NCBI RefSeq assembly: GCF_900105675.1
Contig: NZ_LT629786.1
Span: 3,224,001 to 3,288,000 of the forward strand
Reading direction: 5' to 3'
DNA from: Pseudomonas synxantha
Lineage (GTDB): Bacteria; Pseudomonadota; Gammaproteobacteria; Pseudomonadales; Pseudomonadaceae
DNA length: 64,000 bases
The position numbers and the translations under genes are program-made. The notes under the pieces are model-generated. The model ran no database searches, was not told the origin of the DNA, and was given only the letters and a program-made list of their open reading frames with translations. Shown one piece after another: positions 51,862-61,468 of the stretch. Within the stretch, counting starts at the first letter, position 1, and each line of letters opens with the position of its first letter.

Positions 51862-53466
51862 TCAGCGAGCGGTTTTCTTCAGGTACGCGCTCACTCGTCG
51901 GGCCGCCAGCCGTCCTGCCATGCCATTGACCCCGCCACCCGGATGAATGCCCGCGCTGCCCAGGTACAGGCCTGCGACCGGTAACGTATCGCCGCCCAAG
52001 CCATGGGCCGGGCGCATCGTGCTGGAGCGCAGTGACGTGGTGTCGATATGCACCACGCAACCGTTGACGGTGTTCAAGCGCGCCGTAAAGTCCGGTGCCG
52101 CTTCGATGTGCCGGCCAATCACCTGGCCCTCAATGCCGTCGATATAGTCATACAACTGCGTCATCACCTGGTCAGCCACTTGCTCGCGCAGGCCATCCCA
52201 ACCCTGGGTCGGGTTCACCGGCATCACCGGCGGGTAGATGTACAACACATCCTGCCCCGCCGGGGCCTGGGAAGGGTCCGCAGCACTCGGCGCAGCCACG
52301 GTGATATACGGCAATTTCGGCACCTCGCCGCGTGAAGAAGTAGCAAAATTCTCCAGCACCGCTTCCTCGGTTCCGATCAACAGGCAGGTATTGCGCAGGT
52401 CCACACCATCACCGCGCCACGCTTCAAAACGCGGCAGCGAGATCTGCCCGCGCAGGGCCACGTCCACTTTCAACGGGCCCGAACCCTTGGCGTTGGCCGG
52501 CGCCATGGCGATGCGCGTGAGCAGATGCCGGGGGATTTCGCCGGCGGTGACCATTTCCAGCGCCGGCTTGGGGTGACAGCCCGCGATCACCGCGCGCGCA
52601 GTGAAGCTGCGGCCATCGGCGAGTTTCACACCCTTGACCTGCCCGTCCTTGGACACGATTTCACTGACGCTGGCCGACACCAGCACCTGCCCGCCCAATT
52701 CCTCCAGGCGTGCCTGCAAGGCATTGCTCAACTGTTGCATCCCGCCCAGCACCCGACCTACCCCGAAGCGATGAAGGAAGCCGAGCAACGCGTAGTAAAT
52801 GCCACCGCCATCGGCACTGATATCCCCGGCCAGGCCGGTCAGCGCACACATCGCGGAAATAGTCACCGGGTGCTCGAAACGCTCACGCGCCGCCTGCAAC
52901 GCCGAGCCTGTCATCAATGCCATCAGCTCGGGCTTGAGCGCCTTGCGCTTGATCGCCGTGCCGAGAATTTTAAGCTTGGTGCCCAGGTTGGTCTGTGCCG
53001 GGTCGACGCGCATCATCGGCAGCGCAATGTCCAGGAACAGGTCGATGACCTTCATGAACTGCAGAAATGCGTCGGCGTCCTTGCTGCTGAAGCGGCGAAT
53101 TTCGGCGGCGGTTTTCTCGCGGTCACGCCAGAACACCAGCGAGGTGCCGTCCGGGTGCAGGTACACATACCCCGGCGCCATTTCCACCGATTTGAAGCCG
53201 TGCCGTGCCAGTTCCAGTTCAACCGGTACATGGGCGTGCACGCGCATGGACATCATGTCCAACGCACACGGGTGCACCAAGTGCTGTGGCGCCTCGGGGA
53301 TCAGGTAGCCCGAAGAGGCCATGCCGCCGACCTTGTCGAGTGCCTCGAGCACCAGGACTTTCTTGCCTTCCATGCCCAGGTAGCAGCCCGCCGACAGGCC
53401 ATTGCTGCCGCCACCGACCACGATCACATCAAAGTCATTGTTCAGCGCATGTGGGTTCTGATTCAT
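51862..53466 (-). CDS. FAD-dependent oxidoreductase, phytoene desaturase/CrtI-like
   Basis: A 534-residue flavoenzyme. The N-terminal dinucleotide-binding motif is VIVVGGGSNGLSAGCYLGMEGKKVLVLE, and the C-terminal FAD motif reads GLYLGSAGIHPGGGVNGMAGRLAA. Overall layout is that of CrtI-type desaturases and isomerases. In this setting it could dehydrogenate a non-aromatic abietane ring towards the aromatic dehydroabietane skeleton; that is inference. The ATG at 53466 opens the conserved part. It is the last gene of the operon from 63.1 kb, or of a shorter unit starting at the SDR before it. Confidence 0.87.
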   Translation of the reverse strand: MNQNPHALNNDFDVIVVGGGSNGLSAGCYLGMEGKKVLVLEALDKVGGMASSGYLIPEAPQHLVHPCALDMMSMRVHAHVPVELELARHGFKSVEMAPGYVYLHPDGTSLVFWRDREKTAAEIRRFSSKDADAFLQFMKVIDLFLDIALPMMRVDPAQTNLGTKLKILGTAIKRKALKPELMALMTGSALQAARERFEHPVTISAMCALTGLAGDISADGGGIYYALLGFLHRFGVGRVLGGMQQLSNALQARLEELGGQVLVSASVSEIVSKDGQVKGVKLADGRSFTARAVIAGCHPKPALEMVTAGEIPRHLLTRIAMAPANAKGSGPLKVDVALRGQISLPRFEAWRGDGVDLRNTCLLIGTEEAVLENFATSSRGEVPKLPYITVAAPSAADPSQAPAGQDVLYIYPPVMPVNPTQGWDGLREQVADQVMTQLYDYIDGIEGQVIGRHIEAAPDFTARLNTVNGCVVHIDTTSLRSSTMRPAHGLGGDTLPVAGLYLGSAGIHPGGGVNGMAGRLAARRVSAYLKKTAR

Positions 53467-53561
53467 CACAGGTTTCCAGGTGGTTCCAGCCATGGCAGCG
53501 TCTGGCGGCAATGGCGGCAAAAGAGACCGCGACGCGCCCGACGGACGCATCGCGCCAGGCG

Positions 53562-54383
53562 TTACATGCCGGTGCGGCCCATTTGCGCGAACAGCGCACG
53601 CATGGCCACCAACGACGGTGTATGGCTGCTGAAACCGCCATCGGCCACCAGCGTGGTGCCGGTCACGAAAGACGACTCATCACTGGCCAGGAACGCCACC
53701 ACGTCGGCGATCTGCCGGGGCGTGCCCAATTCGGCGGTGCAGTGGTTGTCCCGCAGGATATCCAGCAGTGCGGCGGGCATCGCGTGCTCGGAGGGCGCCA
53801 GGCCGATCTGCACGGCATTGCCGCGAATGCCCTGCTTGCCGTACTGCGAAGCGACCATGCGCGGCAACATCATCAAGCCGGCCTTGGACGTGGCGTAGCC
53901 GGTCAACGACATGTCGCCCTGCATGCCCAGGCCCGAGGTGGCAAAGATGATCGAGCCCTGGCCGTGTTCCAGCATCACCGGGATCACATGCTTGGTGCAC
54001 AGCACGGCGCCGCGCAGGTTGACCGCAATGGCGCGGTCCCAGGCCTGCATGTCGAGGTTGACGAAATCACGGTCCAGCTGGCGTTGTTCGGCGTTGAGAA
54101 TGGCCGCGTTGTTGTGCAGCACATCGATACGCCCAAAGTGTTGGCGCACCTGGGCGACCATGGCTTTGACGTCGTCTTCGGAGGACACATCGGTGCAAAT
54201 CGCCAGCGCCTGATGCCCTTCGGCCAGCAGCGCCTGGGCTACCGCGCTGGCGCCTTCGAAATTGATGTCGACTACCGCGATGCTTGCGCCATGGGACGCC
54301 AGCACCCGCGCGCACTCGGCGCCCAGGCCGCCACCTGCGCCGGTGATGATCGCCACGCGCCCTGCCAGTTTTCCTGTACTCAT
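53562..54383 (-). CDS. Short-chain dehydrogenase/reductase (SDR 6)
   Basis: A 273-residue SDR. The cofactor motif is TGAGGGLGAE, the active site FATSGLG...YATSK, the C-terminal phrase TLVADGGFSSHTPS. It is followed by the FAD oxidoreductase (95 bp later) and preceded by a crotonase. The substrate is unknown. Confidence 0.9.
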   Translation of the reverse strand: MSTGKLAGRVAIITGAGGGLGAECARVLASHGASIAVVDINFEGASAVAQALLAEGHQALAICTDVSSEDDVKAMVAQVRQHFGRIDVLHNNAAILNAEQRQLDRDFVNLDMQAWDRAIAVNLRGAVLCTKHVIPVMLEHGQGSIIFATSGLGMQGDMSLTGYATSKAGLMMLPRMVASQYGKQGIRGNAVQIGLAPSEHAMPAALLDILRDNHCTAELGTPRQIADVVAFLASDESSFVTGTTLVADGGFSSHTPSLVAMRALFAQMGRTGM

Positions 54384-54422
54384 GTCCTGTTCCTTATGGT
54401 TGTCTCGGCACGCCTCTGCGGC

Positions 54423-55241
54423 TTATTCGCCGGTGAACTGCGCTTCGCGTCGTTCGCTGAACGCCAGCGCCGCCTCGCGGGCATCCCCGGTCGGGGCCAG
54501 CAAGGCGAACAGGTCCAGCTCCAGGTTCAGGCCGCTCTTGAGGTCCAGTTCCAGCGCTGCCCGCGCTGCCCGTTTGACAAACGCCGACGCGGTCGGTGGT
54601 TTGCCGGCAATACGCTGGGCAAAGTCGCGCACTTCGCTCTGCAACGAGGCGCTGTCACTGGCCAAACGGCTGACCAGGCCAATGCGCTGGGCCTGCTCGG
54701 CGCTCACGCGATCGCCGGTGAGCAGCATGTCCAGTGCCTGGCCCGGCGCAACCACCCGCGACAGCCGTTGCGTACCGCCACCGCCGGGAATCAGCCCCAG
54801 GCCGGTTTCCGGCAGCGCGAACACCGCGTCAGGCGCGGCGAAGCGAATGTCACAAGCCAATGCCAGCTCCAGCCCGCCGCCCATGCAATAACCATGAATG
54901 GCGGCGATCACCGGCTTGCTCACCGCGTCGAGCGATTCGATCCAGCGCAGTTTCTCCATGCGCTGGCGCACCTGCAGGCTGGACTCGGTACCACGGCGCT
55001 CCTTGATGTCGGCGCCGGCACAGAAGCCCCGCTCGCCTTCTCCGCGGATCACAATCACGCGGATCGCCGGGTCCTGTTGCAACAGGCTCAGCGCCTGGGG
55101 TACGCCCAGGCGGATAGCGTCGTTGATCGCGTTGATTTGCCCCGGGCGCGTCAGAACGATCCAGCCGACCCTGGCCTCGCGCTCCAGGCGCACCGCCTCG
55201 TTGATCTGCACGACTGTTTGCTCAGGGTGCGTGGTGGTCAT
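54423..55241 (-). CDS. Enoyl-CoA hydratase (canonical)
   Basis: A 272-residue crotonase. Unlike the protein at 14728, both catalytic Glu residues are present: GGGLELALACDI and LPETGLGLIPGGGGTQRL. The oxyanion-hole region is FCAGADIKE. The ATG at 55241 follows GAGGAG. Its start overlaps the stop of the VOC gene by 4 bp. It hydrates a 2-enoyl-CoA. Confidence 0.93.
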   Translation of the reverse strand: MTTTHPEQTVVQINEAVRLEREARVGWIVLTRPGQINAINDAIRLGVPQALSLLQQDPAIRVIVIRGEGERGFCAGADIKERRGTESSLQVRQRMEKLRWIESLDAVSKPVIAAIHGYCMGGGLELALACDIRFAAPDAVFALPETGLGLIPGGGGTQRLSRVVAPGQALDMLLTGDRVSAEQAQRIGLVSRLASDSASLQSEVRDFAQRIAGKPPTASAFVKRAARAALELDLKSGLNLELDLFALLAPTGDAREAALAFSERREAQFTGE

Positions 55242-56209
55242 GCAGGGCACTCCTCGAACTCAAAGACCTGGCCGTTGAATTCCTGAGGGTCGACCTTGAT
55301 CAGCGACCGACCGTCCACCGCCTGCGACGACTCGATCCACTGGAATCGCGTGCCACGCGCCCGCAAGTCTTCGGCCTTGGCGGCCAAGTCGTTGACGCCG
55401 ATCCGAATGTAATACGGTCCTGGGCCCCAGTTGTTGACGTAGTGGCCGGCGTCGGTATTCCAGTAAGTCGCTTCCAGCACATCGAGGGTCGCGCTGTTGG
55501 GCACCGTAAAGCCCATCCGCGCGCGGCGGTAGCCTTCACTCTGGATGTTTTGGACCGGGCCGCTTGGCTCCCAGTCGAGGTTGGTCGAGACCTTGCGCAG
55601 GGTTTCATCCAGGTCGCGTACCAGGAAGCCACGGGCGGTGACGCGCACCATCTCGCCGGGCTTGAGGTCGCGCGGCTGTGCAGGTGGCAACTGGTAGGTT
55701 TCCGCCGGCATCTGCAACGGCTCGGTGGGCATGATCTCGATGCACAGGCCGCCATCCACCGACGGCTGGTAATACGGTTGCTCCGGGGTGGCGCCCAGCC
55801 ACAGCCGGTCGAACGGCATTTCCGGGGTGCGCTGGGCCATGCGGAACGGCAGGCGCCGGCGCATCAGCTTGGCCACCAGGGCGTCGAACTTGTCGCCATG
55901 CAGGGCCAGCACGATGGAGTGGGTCAACATCGGCCGGTGATGGCCCTGGAAATCCTTCAGGCTTTCAAGAAAGTCATGGAACAGCGGGTCGCCGGGGTTC
56001 GGTCGATCCAGGTGCCATTGCGGTTCAATGCGTGTCGGCGACACGGCCAGGGACTTGTGCACGCGCAAGAAATGCGCAATGTACGGGTGGTTATCGAACG
56101 CCTGGCGCCAGCGTTCATGTTTGTAGATCCCCAGCTTGTCGACCAGCATCTCGGTCATGCCGTCCGGGTCTGGCACCATCATGTCGGCACTCAGCAATAA
56201 CTCGAACAT
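55238..56209 (-). CDS. VOC-superfamily (glyoxalase/bleomycin-resistance fold) protein
   Basis: A 323-residue protein built from two VOC modules (residues 1-165 and about 185-320; GPYYIRIGVNDLAAKAEDLRARG and NGQVFEFEE are recognisable in the second). The metal-ligand pattern of extradiol dioxygenases seen at 39234 is not evident, so it is not a clear second ring-cleavage enzyme. An epimerase, isomerase or binding role is possible. It is coupled by overlap to the crotonase. Confidence 0.75.
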   Translation of the reverse strand: MFELLLSADMMVPDPDGMTEMLVDKLGIYKHERWRQAFDNHPYIAHFLRVHKSLAVSPTRIEPQWHLDRPNPGDPLFHDFLESLKDFQGHHRPMLTHSIVLALHGDKFDALVAKLMRRRLPFRMAQRTPEMPFDRLWLGATPEQPYYQPSVDGGLCIEIMPTEPLQMPAETYQLPPAQPRDLKPGEMVRVTARGFLVRDLDETLRKVSTNLDWEPSGPVQNIQSEGYRRARMGFTVPNSATLDVLEATYWNTDAGHYVNNWGPGPYYIRIGVNDLAAKAEDLRARGTRFQWIESSQAVDGRSLIKVDPQEFNGQVFEFEECPA

Positions 56210-56256
56210 TTTTCTCTCCTGGCAATGTGCGGCCGGGGCCTGCCCCGGCGATTAAG

Positions 56257-58788
56257 TCAGCGGGCGCGCCGGGGTAAGGCGGCCTTGGTCAATGCGTGAT
56301 TACGCGGCTGGGCCGCCGGCCTGCGGCTGTCTTGCTGCTGGCGTGTGTCCTCCAGGTCGAGGGCGGCCCCGCCCTTGGAGTTGCCCTTGGGGTTAAGCAA
56401 AAAGTGCGACAGCGCCGGGATCAGCACCAGTGCGCCGAGCATGTTCCACAGGAACATGAAGGTCAGCAGGATGCCCATGTCGGCCTGGAATTTGATCGGC
56501 GACCAGGCCCAGGTGATCACGCCGGCGGCCATGGTCAGGCCGACCAGCGCGACGACGCGGCCGGTGAAGTCCAGCGAACGCCGGTACGCCACGGCCAGGC
56601 TGCCGCCACGGGCCTGCACGGCCAGTTGCACGCTGAGCAGGTACAACGCGTAATCGACCCCGACCCCCACGCCCACCGCAATCACCGGCAGAGTGGCAAC
56701 CTTGAGGCCGATGCCCAGCCAGACCATCAGCGCCTTGCAGATAATCGTGGTCATCAGCAGCGGGATCAGCGCCACCAGGGTCGCGCGCCAACTGCGGAAG
56801 GTCAGCAGGCACAACAGCGCAGTGGCGCCGTACACCGCCAGGTACATGGTGATAATGCCCTTCTCGACTTCGATATTGGTCGCCGCCTCGATGCCGGCAT
56901 TACCCGCCGCCAGCAGGAACTCTACCGGATGCTCGGCGCCCGCGGCGGTGTTGTGGGTGTTGGCGAAATCTTCGGCCACCTTCAATACGCGGTTCAGCGT
57001 GTCCGCCTTGTGGTCGGCCAGGTAGGCAATGATCGGCGTCACCGAACACTGCTGGTTGGTGATGCCCGGCGCGGAAATCATCGCGGCATCCACGGCCGAG
57101 TTGGTGATCGCCTGGTCACGGCTGATGCTCAGCCATTTCGGGCTGCCCTCGGCCATGCCCGAGCTGATCATGCGCACGGTTTCGCCAAGGGACTGGGTGG
57201 TCTGCACCCCCGGGGTCTGCCGCAGGCGCCAGGCCAGTTGGTCCATGCTTTGCAACGACTGGTAGAGGCGGCAGCTGTCTTCGTTGGTCTTGACGATGAC
57301 CACGAACTGATCGCTCGACAGCCCGTAGTTTGCAGTGATGTAGGCGTTGTCGCGGTTATACCGCGAGTCGGCGCGCAGCTCCGGCGCGCCGGGGTCCAGG
57401 TCGCCCACCTTGAGGTGCATCATCACCGCGGTGCCCGCCAGCGTCACGACCAGCGAAAGCGCGATCACCGCCGTGGCCATCGGCCGCTCGGTAAAGCGGT
57501 CAAGGCCATGCCAGACGCGCCCAAGCACGCCGCGATTGGCTTCACCCGCCTGGTCCTTGGCGATCGCGATACGCGCCGCTTTTTGGCTCACGCCCAGGTA
57601 TGAAAGCGCCACCGGGATCAGCAACAGCTTGGTGAAGATCAATACCGCGACGCCGATACTGGTGGTCAGCGCCAGGTCGCGAATCACCGGGATATCGATG
57701 ATCACGAGCACCGCGAACCCGACGATATTGGTCAACAGTGCTGTCAGGCCGGTGAGGAACAGCCGGCGAAAGGTGTAGCGTGCCGCGACGTATTTATGGG
57801 TGCCACGGCCGATATCCTGGAGGATGCCGTTCATCTTCTGCGTGCCATGGGAGATGCCGATGGCGAAGATCAAAAACGGTACCAGAATCGAGTACGGGTC
57901 CAGGTCGTAACCCAGGATCTGCATCAACCCCAGCAGCCATACCACCCCGGCCACTGCCACACCCACCAGCAGCAGCGTGCTGCGCAGGCAGCGGGTATAG
58001 AAATACACAAACAGACCGGCGATCACCACCGAGGCCCCGAAAAACAGCATCACCGAATACAGGCCGTCGATCAGGTCGCCGACCAGCTTGCTGAAGCCGA
58101 CGATATGAATCGCCACCTTGGGGCTTTCGAGAACGCGAATCTTGTCTTCGAGCTGTTTGGAGAAGTCGCCGTAGTCCAGCGGTTTGCCGGTCTGCGGGTT
58201 GGTATCCAGCAGCGGCGCGACAATCATGCTCGACTTGCCGTCATTGGCCACCAGGTTACCAATGATGCCAGCGCGCATGATGTTACTGCGCAGCGCCTGG
58301 ATCGACTTCGGGCTGCCGTCATAGTCAGACGGCATCACCGCACCACCGTCGATGCCCTCCTCCGTGACTTCCTTCCAGCGCACGATGGGCATCCACAACG
58401 ACTTCATCCAGGACCGATCCACGCCGGGTATCAGGTAGAGGGTGTCGTTGACCTTTTGCAGGGCGAGCAGATAGTCGGCGTCGTAAATATCACCGGTCTT
58501 GTTTTCCACCACTACGCGAATGCTGTTACCCAGGCCTGGCAACTGACTTTTGTAGGCCATGTAGTTCTTGATGTAGGGGCTGGAGCCGGGAATCATTTTT
58601 TCGAAGCTGGCATTGACCTGCAGGCGCGTGGCGAAAAAGCCCAGCGTCACGGTTGCAAGCAAGCAGGCAACGATAACCAACATGCGGTTTTTGAAAATGA
58701 CCCGCTCAAACCAGCCGCCGGAGTTCTTGTCGAAGTCCTCCAGGTTGGCAATCACTGGCATCCCGCTGTTGAATTTTTGCTCGACCAT
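56257..58788 (-). CDS. RND-superfamily (MMPL-type) transporter
   Basis: An 843-residue inner-membrane protein. One helix near residues 33-53 is followed by a large periplasmic loop, a five- to six-helix bundle (about 240-415), a further helix near 435, a second loop and the last bundle (about 675-815). This two-fold repeat is the RND/MMPL layout. The C-terminal tail is basic. No membrane-fusion or TolC-type partner is encoded nearby; instead the operon has YCF48-like, DUF1329 and DUF1302 proteins. Such sets accompany the use of hydrophobic substrates, so transport of diterpenoid or lipid across the envelope is likely, direction unknown. Confidence 0.92.
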   Translation of the reverse strand: MVEQKFNSGMPVIANLEDFDKNSGGWFERVIFKNRMLVIVACLLATVTLGFFATRLQVNASFEKMIPGSSPYIKNYMAYKSQLPGLGNSIRVVVENKTGDIYDADYLLALQKVNDTLYLIPGVDRSWMKSLWMPIVRWKEVTEEGIDGGAVMPSDYDGSPKSIQALRSNIMRAGIIGNLVANDGKSSMIVAPLLDTNPQTGKPLDYGDFSKQLEDKIRVLESPKVAIHIVGFSKLVGDLIDGLYSVMLFFGASVVIAGLFVYFYTRCLRSTLLLVGVAVAGVVWLLGLMQILGYDLDPYSILVPFLIFAIGISHGTQKMNGILQDIGRGTHKYVAARYTFRRLFLTGLTALLTNIVGFAVLVIIDIPVIRDLALTTSIGVAVLIFTKLLLIPVALSYLGVSQKAARIAIAKDQAGEANRGVLGRVWHGLDRFTERPMATAVIALSLVVTLAGTAVMMHLKVGDLDPGAPELRADSRYNRDNAYITANYGLSSDQFVVIVKTNEDSCRLYQSLQSMDQLAWRLRQTPGVQTTQSLGETVRMISSGMAEGSPKWLSISRDQAITNSAVDAAMISAPGITNQQCSVTPIIAYLADHKADTLNRVLKVAEDFANTHNTAAGAEHPVEFLLAAGNAGIEAATNIEVEKGIITMYLAVYGATALLCLLTFRSWRATLVALIPLLMTTIICKALMVWLGIGLKVATLPVIAVGVGVGVDYALYLLSVQLAVQARGGSLAVAYRRSLDFTGRVVALVGLTMAAGVITWAWSPIKFQADMGILLTFMFLWNMLGALVLIPALSHFLLNPKGNSKGGAALDLEDTRQQQDSRRPAAQPRNHALTKAALPRRAR

Positions 58789-58823
58789 GTTTTCTGTCTC
58801 GTAGGGGAATCGTGCCGACCGCG

Positions 58824-59942
58824 TTAATCAGCCTTGGCGATATCGATGACCTTGGCGCCGTTGAAGCGCGCAACGACCAGGCTCCCGGCCTGCTCGGTGG
58901 CGCTGGCGGCGTACACCTCGCCCACTCGCCCATTGGCCAGTTTGGTGACGTGCAGGGTCTGGCGATCCACCTTGACCAGTTGCCCGCCCTGGCTCACCAC
59001 GATCAGGGCTGCGCCCTGTTCGACAATGCTCACCAGGCTGCCATTGAGTTGAGTGTCCAGGGCCTGCCAGCTCTGGCCGTCATCGCGACTGGCAAACAGA
59101 TTGCCGCGTAGCCCGAACGCCAGCAGCAGCTGGTCGAAAGCACGCACGCCGAAATAGGTCCCGGTGTACGGGGTGTCGATTTTCACGAAACGTTGCTGTT
59201 GGTTGTCCAGGCGCAGCAACAGCCCCTGTTCACCACTGATGTAGAACGTACCGTTGTGCTCAGCCAAGCCATACAGGTGCATGCGCTTGGGGTTGTCCGC
59301 CCGTTCGATCCACGGCAGCCAGGTTTTCCCGGCATCCTCGCTGCGCAGGATCATGCCGAAGGCGCCGACCGCAAAGCCGTGGCCTTGTGCGTCAAACAGC
59401 ACGTCGAGCAATGGCACCGGCAGTACATCAGCCGTCGCCGACGAGCCCATCGCGCGGCTGACTTCCTGGACCATATCCGCCGCGTCCTGGTCACCGCTCT
59501 CGGCGCGTTGGCCATAGACGCTATTGAGGACGCCGAGCAATTGCCGGCCATCCATTTGCACCGCCCAACTGAGGCCACCATCGGTGCTGTGCAGTACCAC
59601 GCAATCGTGGCCGACAATCCAACCGTTTTGCGCGTCACTGAAACGCACTTGCACAAAGTCACTGGAGACCGGGCTGGGCACTTGCTCCCAGGTCTGGCCG
59701 TTGTCGCGCGAGCGCTGGATCAGGCCGTGCAGGCCCACACTCACCAACGCATCGCCGGCACGTGCAACGCCCAGCAACGGCGACGCCAGTGGGCCTTCGA
59801 GCAGGCTGGCCGGCTCTTGCAGCGGGTCGATCAGCGCAGCGGCTGCCTGCGCATGACCTGCCGCCATCAGCGCGGCGATCAGGGCAATGTTCAGCACTCG
59901 CGTGAGCGGGTTGGAAAGTCGTACAAGGCGTTGGCTAATCAT
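58824..59942 (-). CDS. Exported YCF48/BNR-repeat beta-propeller protein
   Basis: A 372-residue protein. The start at 59942 follows GAGGATA; the signal peptide ends near GHAQA-A. Repeats of the BNR/YCF48 kind are clear: SRDNGQTWEQV, STDGGLSWAVQ, SEDAGKTWLPW and SRDDGQSWQAL, giving a six- to seven-bladed propeller. It is annotated in many genomes as photosystem II stability-like, which has no meaning here. It probably works as a periplasmic adaptor of the MMPL transporter encoded next. Confidence 0.9.
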   Translation of the reverse strand: MISQRLVRLSNPLTRVLNIALIAALMAAGHAQAAAALIDPLQEPASLLEGPLASPLLGVARAGDALVSVGLHGLIQRSRDNGQTWEQVPSPVSSDFVQVRFSDAQNGWIVGHDCVVLHSTDGGLSWAVQMDGRQLLGVLNSVYGQRAESGDQDAADMVQEVSRAMGSSATADVLPVPLLDVLFDAQGHGFAVGAFGMILRSEDAGKTWLPWIERADNPKRMHLYGLAEHNGTFYISGEQGLLLRLDNQQQRFVKIDTPYTGTYFGVRAFDQLLLAFGLRGNLFASRDDGQSWQALDTQLNGSLVSIVEQGAALIVVSQGGQLVKVDRQTLHVTKLANGRVGEVYAASATEQAGSLVVARFNGAKVIDIAKAD

Positions 59943-60073
59943 TATTTTTATCCTCACCAGGCCGGGGTCCCGGCGCCGGCGCGCATCTGACGATTGACGC
60001 GCTGGCGACAGGACCACCTCTTCAACTGCGCGCACCTCCAGGGTGCGCGCAGGTCACCGCATGCCGCTTGATG

Positions 60074-61438
60074 CTAGCGCTGGGTTTCGCGCGCCACGAT
60101 CGCCTCGGGGTTCATATCCCGTTCGGAGCGGGGTTTATCGACGAACTTGTAGCCGCCCTTCAGGCCGTCGTTGAGCAGTGCCCACATGCCTTTGTTGAAG
60201 TCGTACACCACGTTCTTGACGTTGTACGGCAGGGTCTTGTCGTACAGCTGCACGCCACTGAGGAAGATCGCACGGTACAACGCGCCGCTCTGGTCCCAGG
60301 CGTCATACAGGCCGATGCCGTAGGTGTCTTCATCCAGGTAATAGGTACGCTTGCTGTAGACGTGACGCTTGCCCGGTTTCAACGTGGCTTCCACTACCCA
60401 CACGCGGTGCAGCTCCCAACGCTCGCACGCCGGGTTGGCGTGGTGGGTGAGAAACTGGTCGTCCTGCTTGCACTCGAAGTAGAACTTGTAGGCGTTGTAC
60501 GGGATGTACATTTCCTTGCGGCCCACCAGCTTGTAGTCGAAGCGGTCCTGGCTGCCGGAGAACATTTGCAGTTCGTCGAACAGGGTCACGCCGCCCTGGC
60601 TTGCCACCGGGGTATCGAAGGAAAACTCGGGGGCCAGTTTCACCCGGCGTTGACCCGGTGAATAACTGAACGCACGACGCGGCTTGGTGGTGGGGTCCAT
60701 GTAGTCGTTGATGCCGGTCACTTCGCCAGAACGCCGCGCCGGGTAGTTATTCAGCGAGTACACCCGCGCATACATGTTCGGGTCACGGTCCGGCTGCTCG
60801 GTCTGGTAGTACGGCTGCTCCTCGAACGTCGCCTGTTCGGCGGCCTTGGTCCGCGAGCCATTGGCGTCTATCACCCAGCTGTTGGACGAGCTGGTGGTGG
60901 AGTAGCCATGGCCGATCTTGTAGCGCAGTTGCTGGTTCCAGATCACCTCGTTGCCGGTCTTGGGGATCGGGAACGGCAAGCCGCCACGGCAGGCGACGTC
61001 CACTGCCAGGCCTTCCTTGGTGGTGTTGCAGCCGGTGGCATTGCGCGTGGTTGCAGCCAGCACATCCTGCGGGTAGGCCGTGGTGCGATGGCTGGGGTAA
61101 ATATCGAAGTAATAATCGGGGTATTTCTTCAGGACTTCTTTTTGCCCTTCGCTGAGCTTGTCGGCGTATTGCGCCACGTTCTGCGCGGTAATCCGGAACA
61201 GGGGTTTCTCATCACGGAACGGGTCGGCCCAAAAGCCACTTTCGGGCTTGAAGTCTGCAGGAGCCTTGGTCAGGCCACCGGTGTAGGCCGGAATGGTGCC
61301 TTCGGCATTACCTGCCTGAATCGACCCAAATGCAGTGAGGGTTTTACCGATCTGCGCCGCTTCTTCCGGGCTGACGGCGGCGATGCTGCTGGCAGCAAAG
61401 CCAAGCAGTGCGATGGACAAGGCAATTTGTCGTTTCAT
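60074..61438 (-). CDS. DUF1329 exported protein
   Basis: A 454-residue protein with a signal peptide (MKRQIALSIALLGFAASSIA) and the DUF1329 fold, likely a LolA/LolB-like curved beta sheet that binds lipids. Recognisable blocks are GTIPAYTGGL, FFRITAQN-like PLFRITAQNVAQYADKL, YPDYYFDIYPSHRTTAYP and the Trp/Tyr-rich C-terminus. It lies between the DUF1302 and YCF48 genes; DUF1302 and DUF1329 nearly always occur together. A periplasmic carrier of the hydrophobic substrate is a fair inference. Confidence 0.9.
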   Translation of the reverse strand: MKRQIALSIALLGFAASSIAAVSPEEAAQIGKTLTAFGSIQAGNAEGTIPAYTGGLTKAPADFKPESGFWADPFRDEKPLFRITAQNVAQYADKLSEGQKEVLKKYPDYYFDIYPSHRTTAYPQDVLAATTRNATGCNTTKEGLAVDVACRGGLPFPIPKTGNEVIWNQQLRYKIGHGYSTTSSSNSWVIDANGSRTKAAEQATFEEQPYYQTEQPDRDPNMYARVYSLNNYPARRSGEVTGINDYMDPTTKPRRAFSYSPGQRRVKLAPEFSFDTPVASQGGVTLFDELQMFSGSQDRFDYKLVGRKEMYIPYNAYKFYFECKQDDQFLTHHANPACERWELHRVWVVEATLKPGKRHVYSKRTYYLDEDTYGIGLYDAWDQSGALYRAIFLSGVQLYDKTLPYNVKNVVYDFNKGMWALLNDGLKGGYKFVDKPRSERDMNPEAIVARETQR

Positions 61439-61468
61439 TCAGACAGGCTCCGTTTTTATTGGATTTGT

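Noticed and set aside
51222-51984. Several overlapping frames of 120-250 codons in the repeat array
   Set aside because: They exist on both strands only because the tandem REPIN units lack stops; the encoded residues repeat with the 178-bp period.
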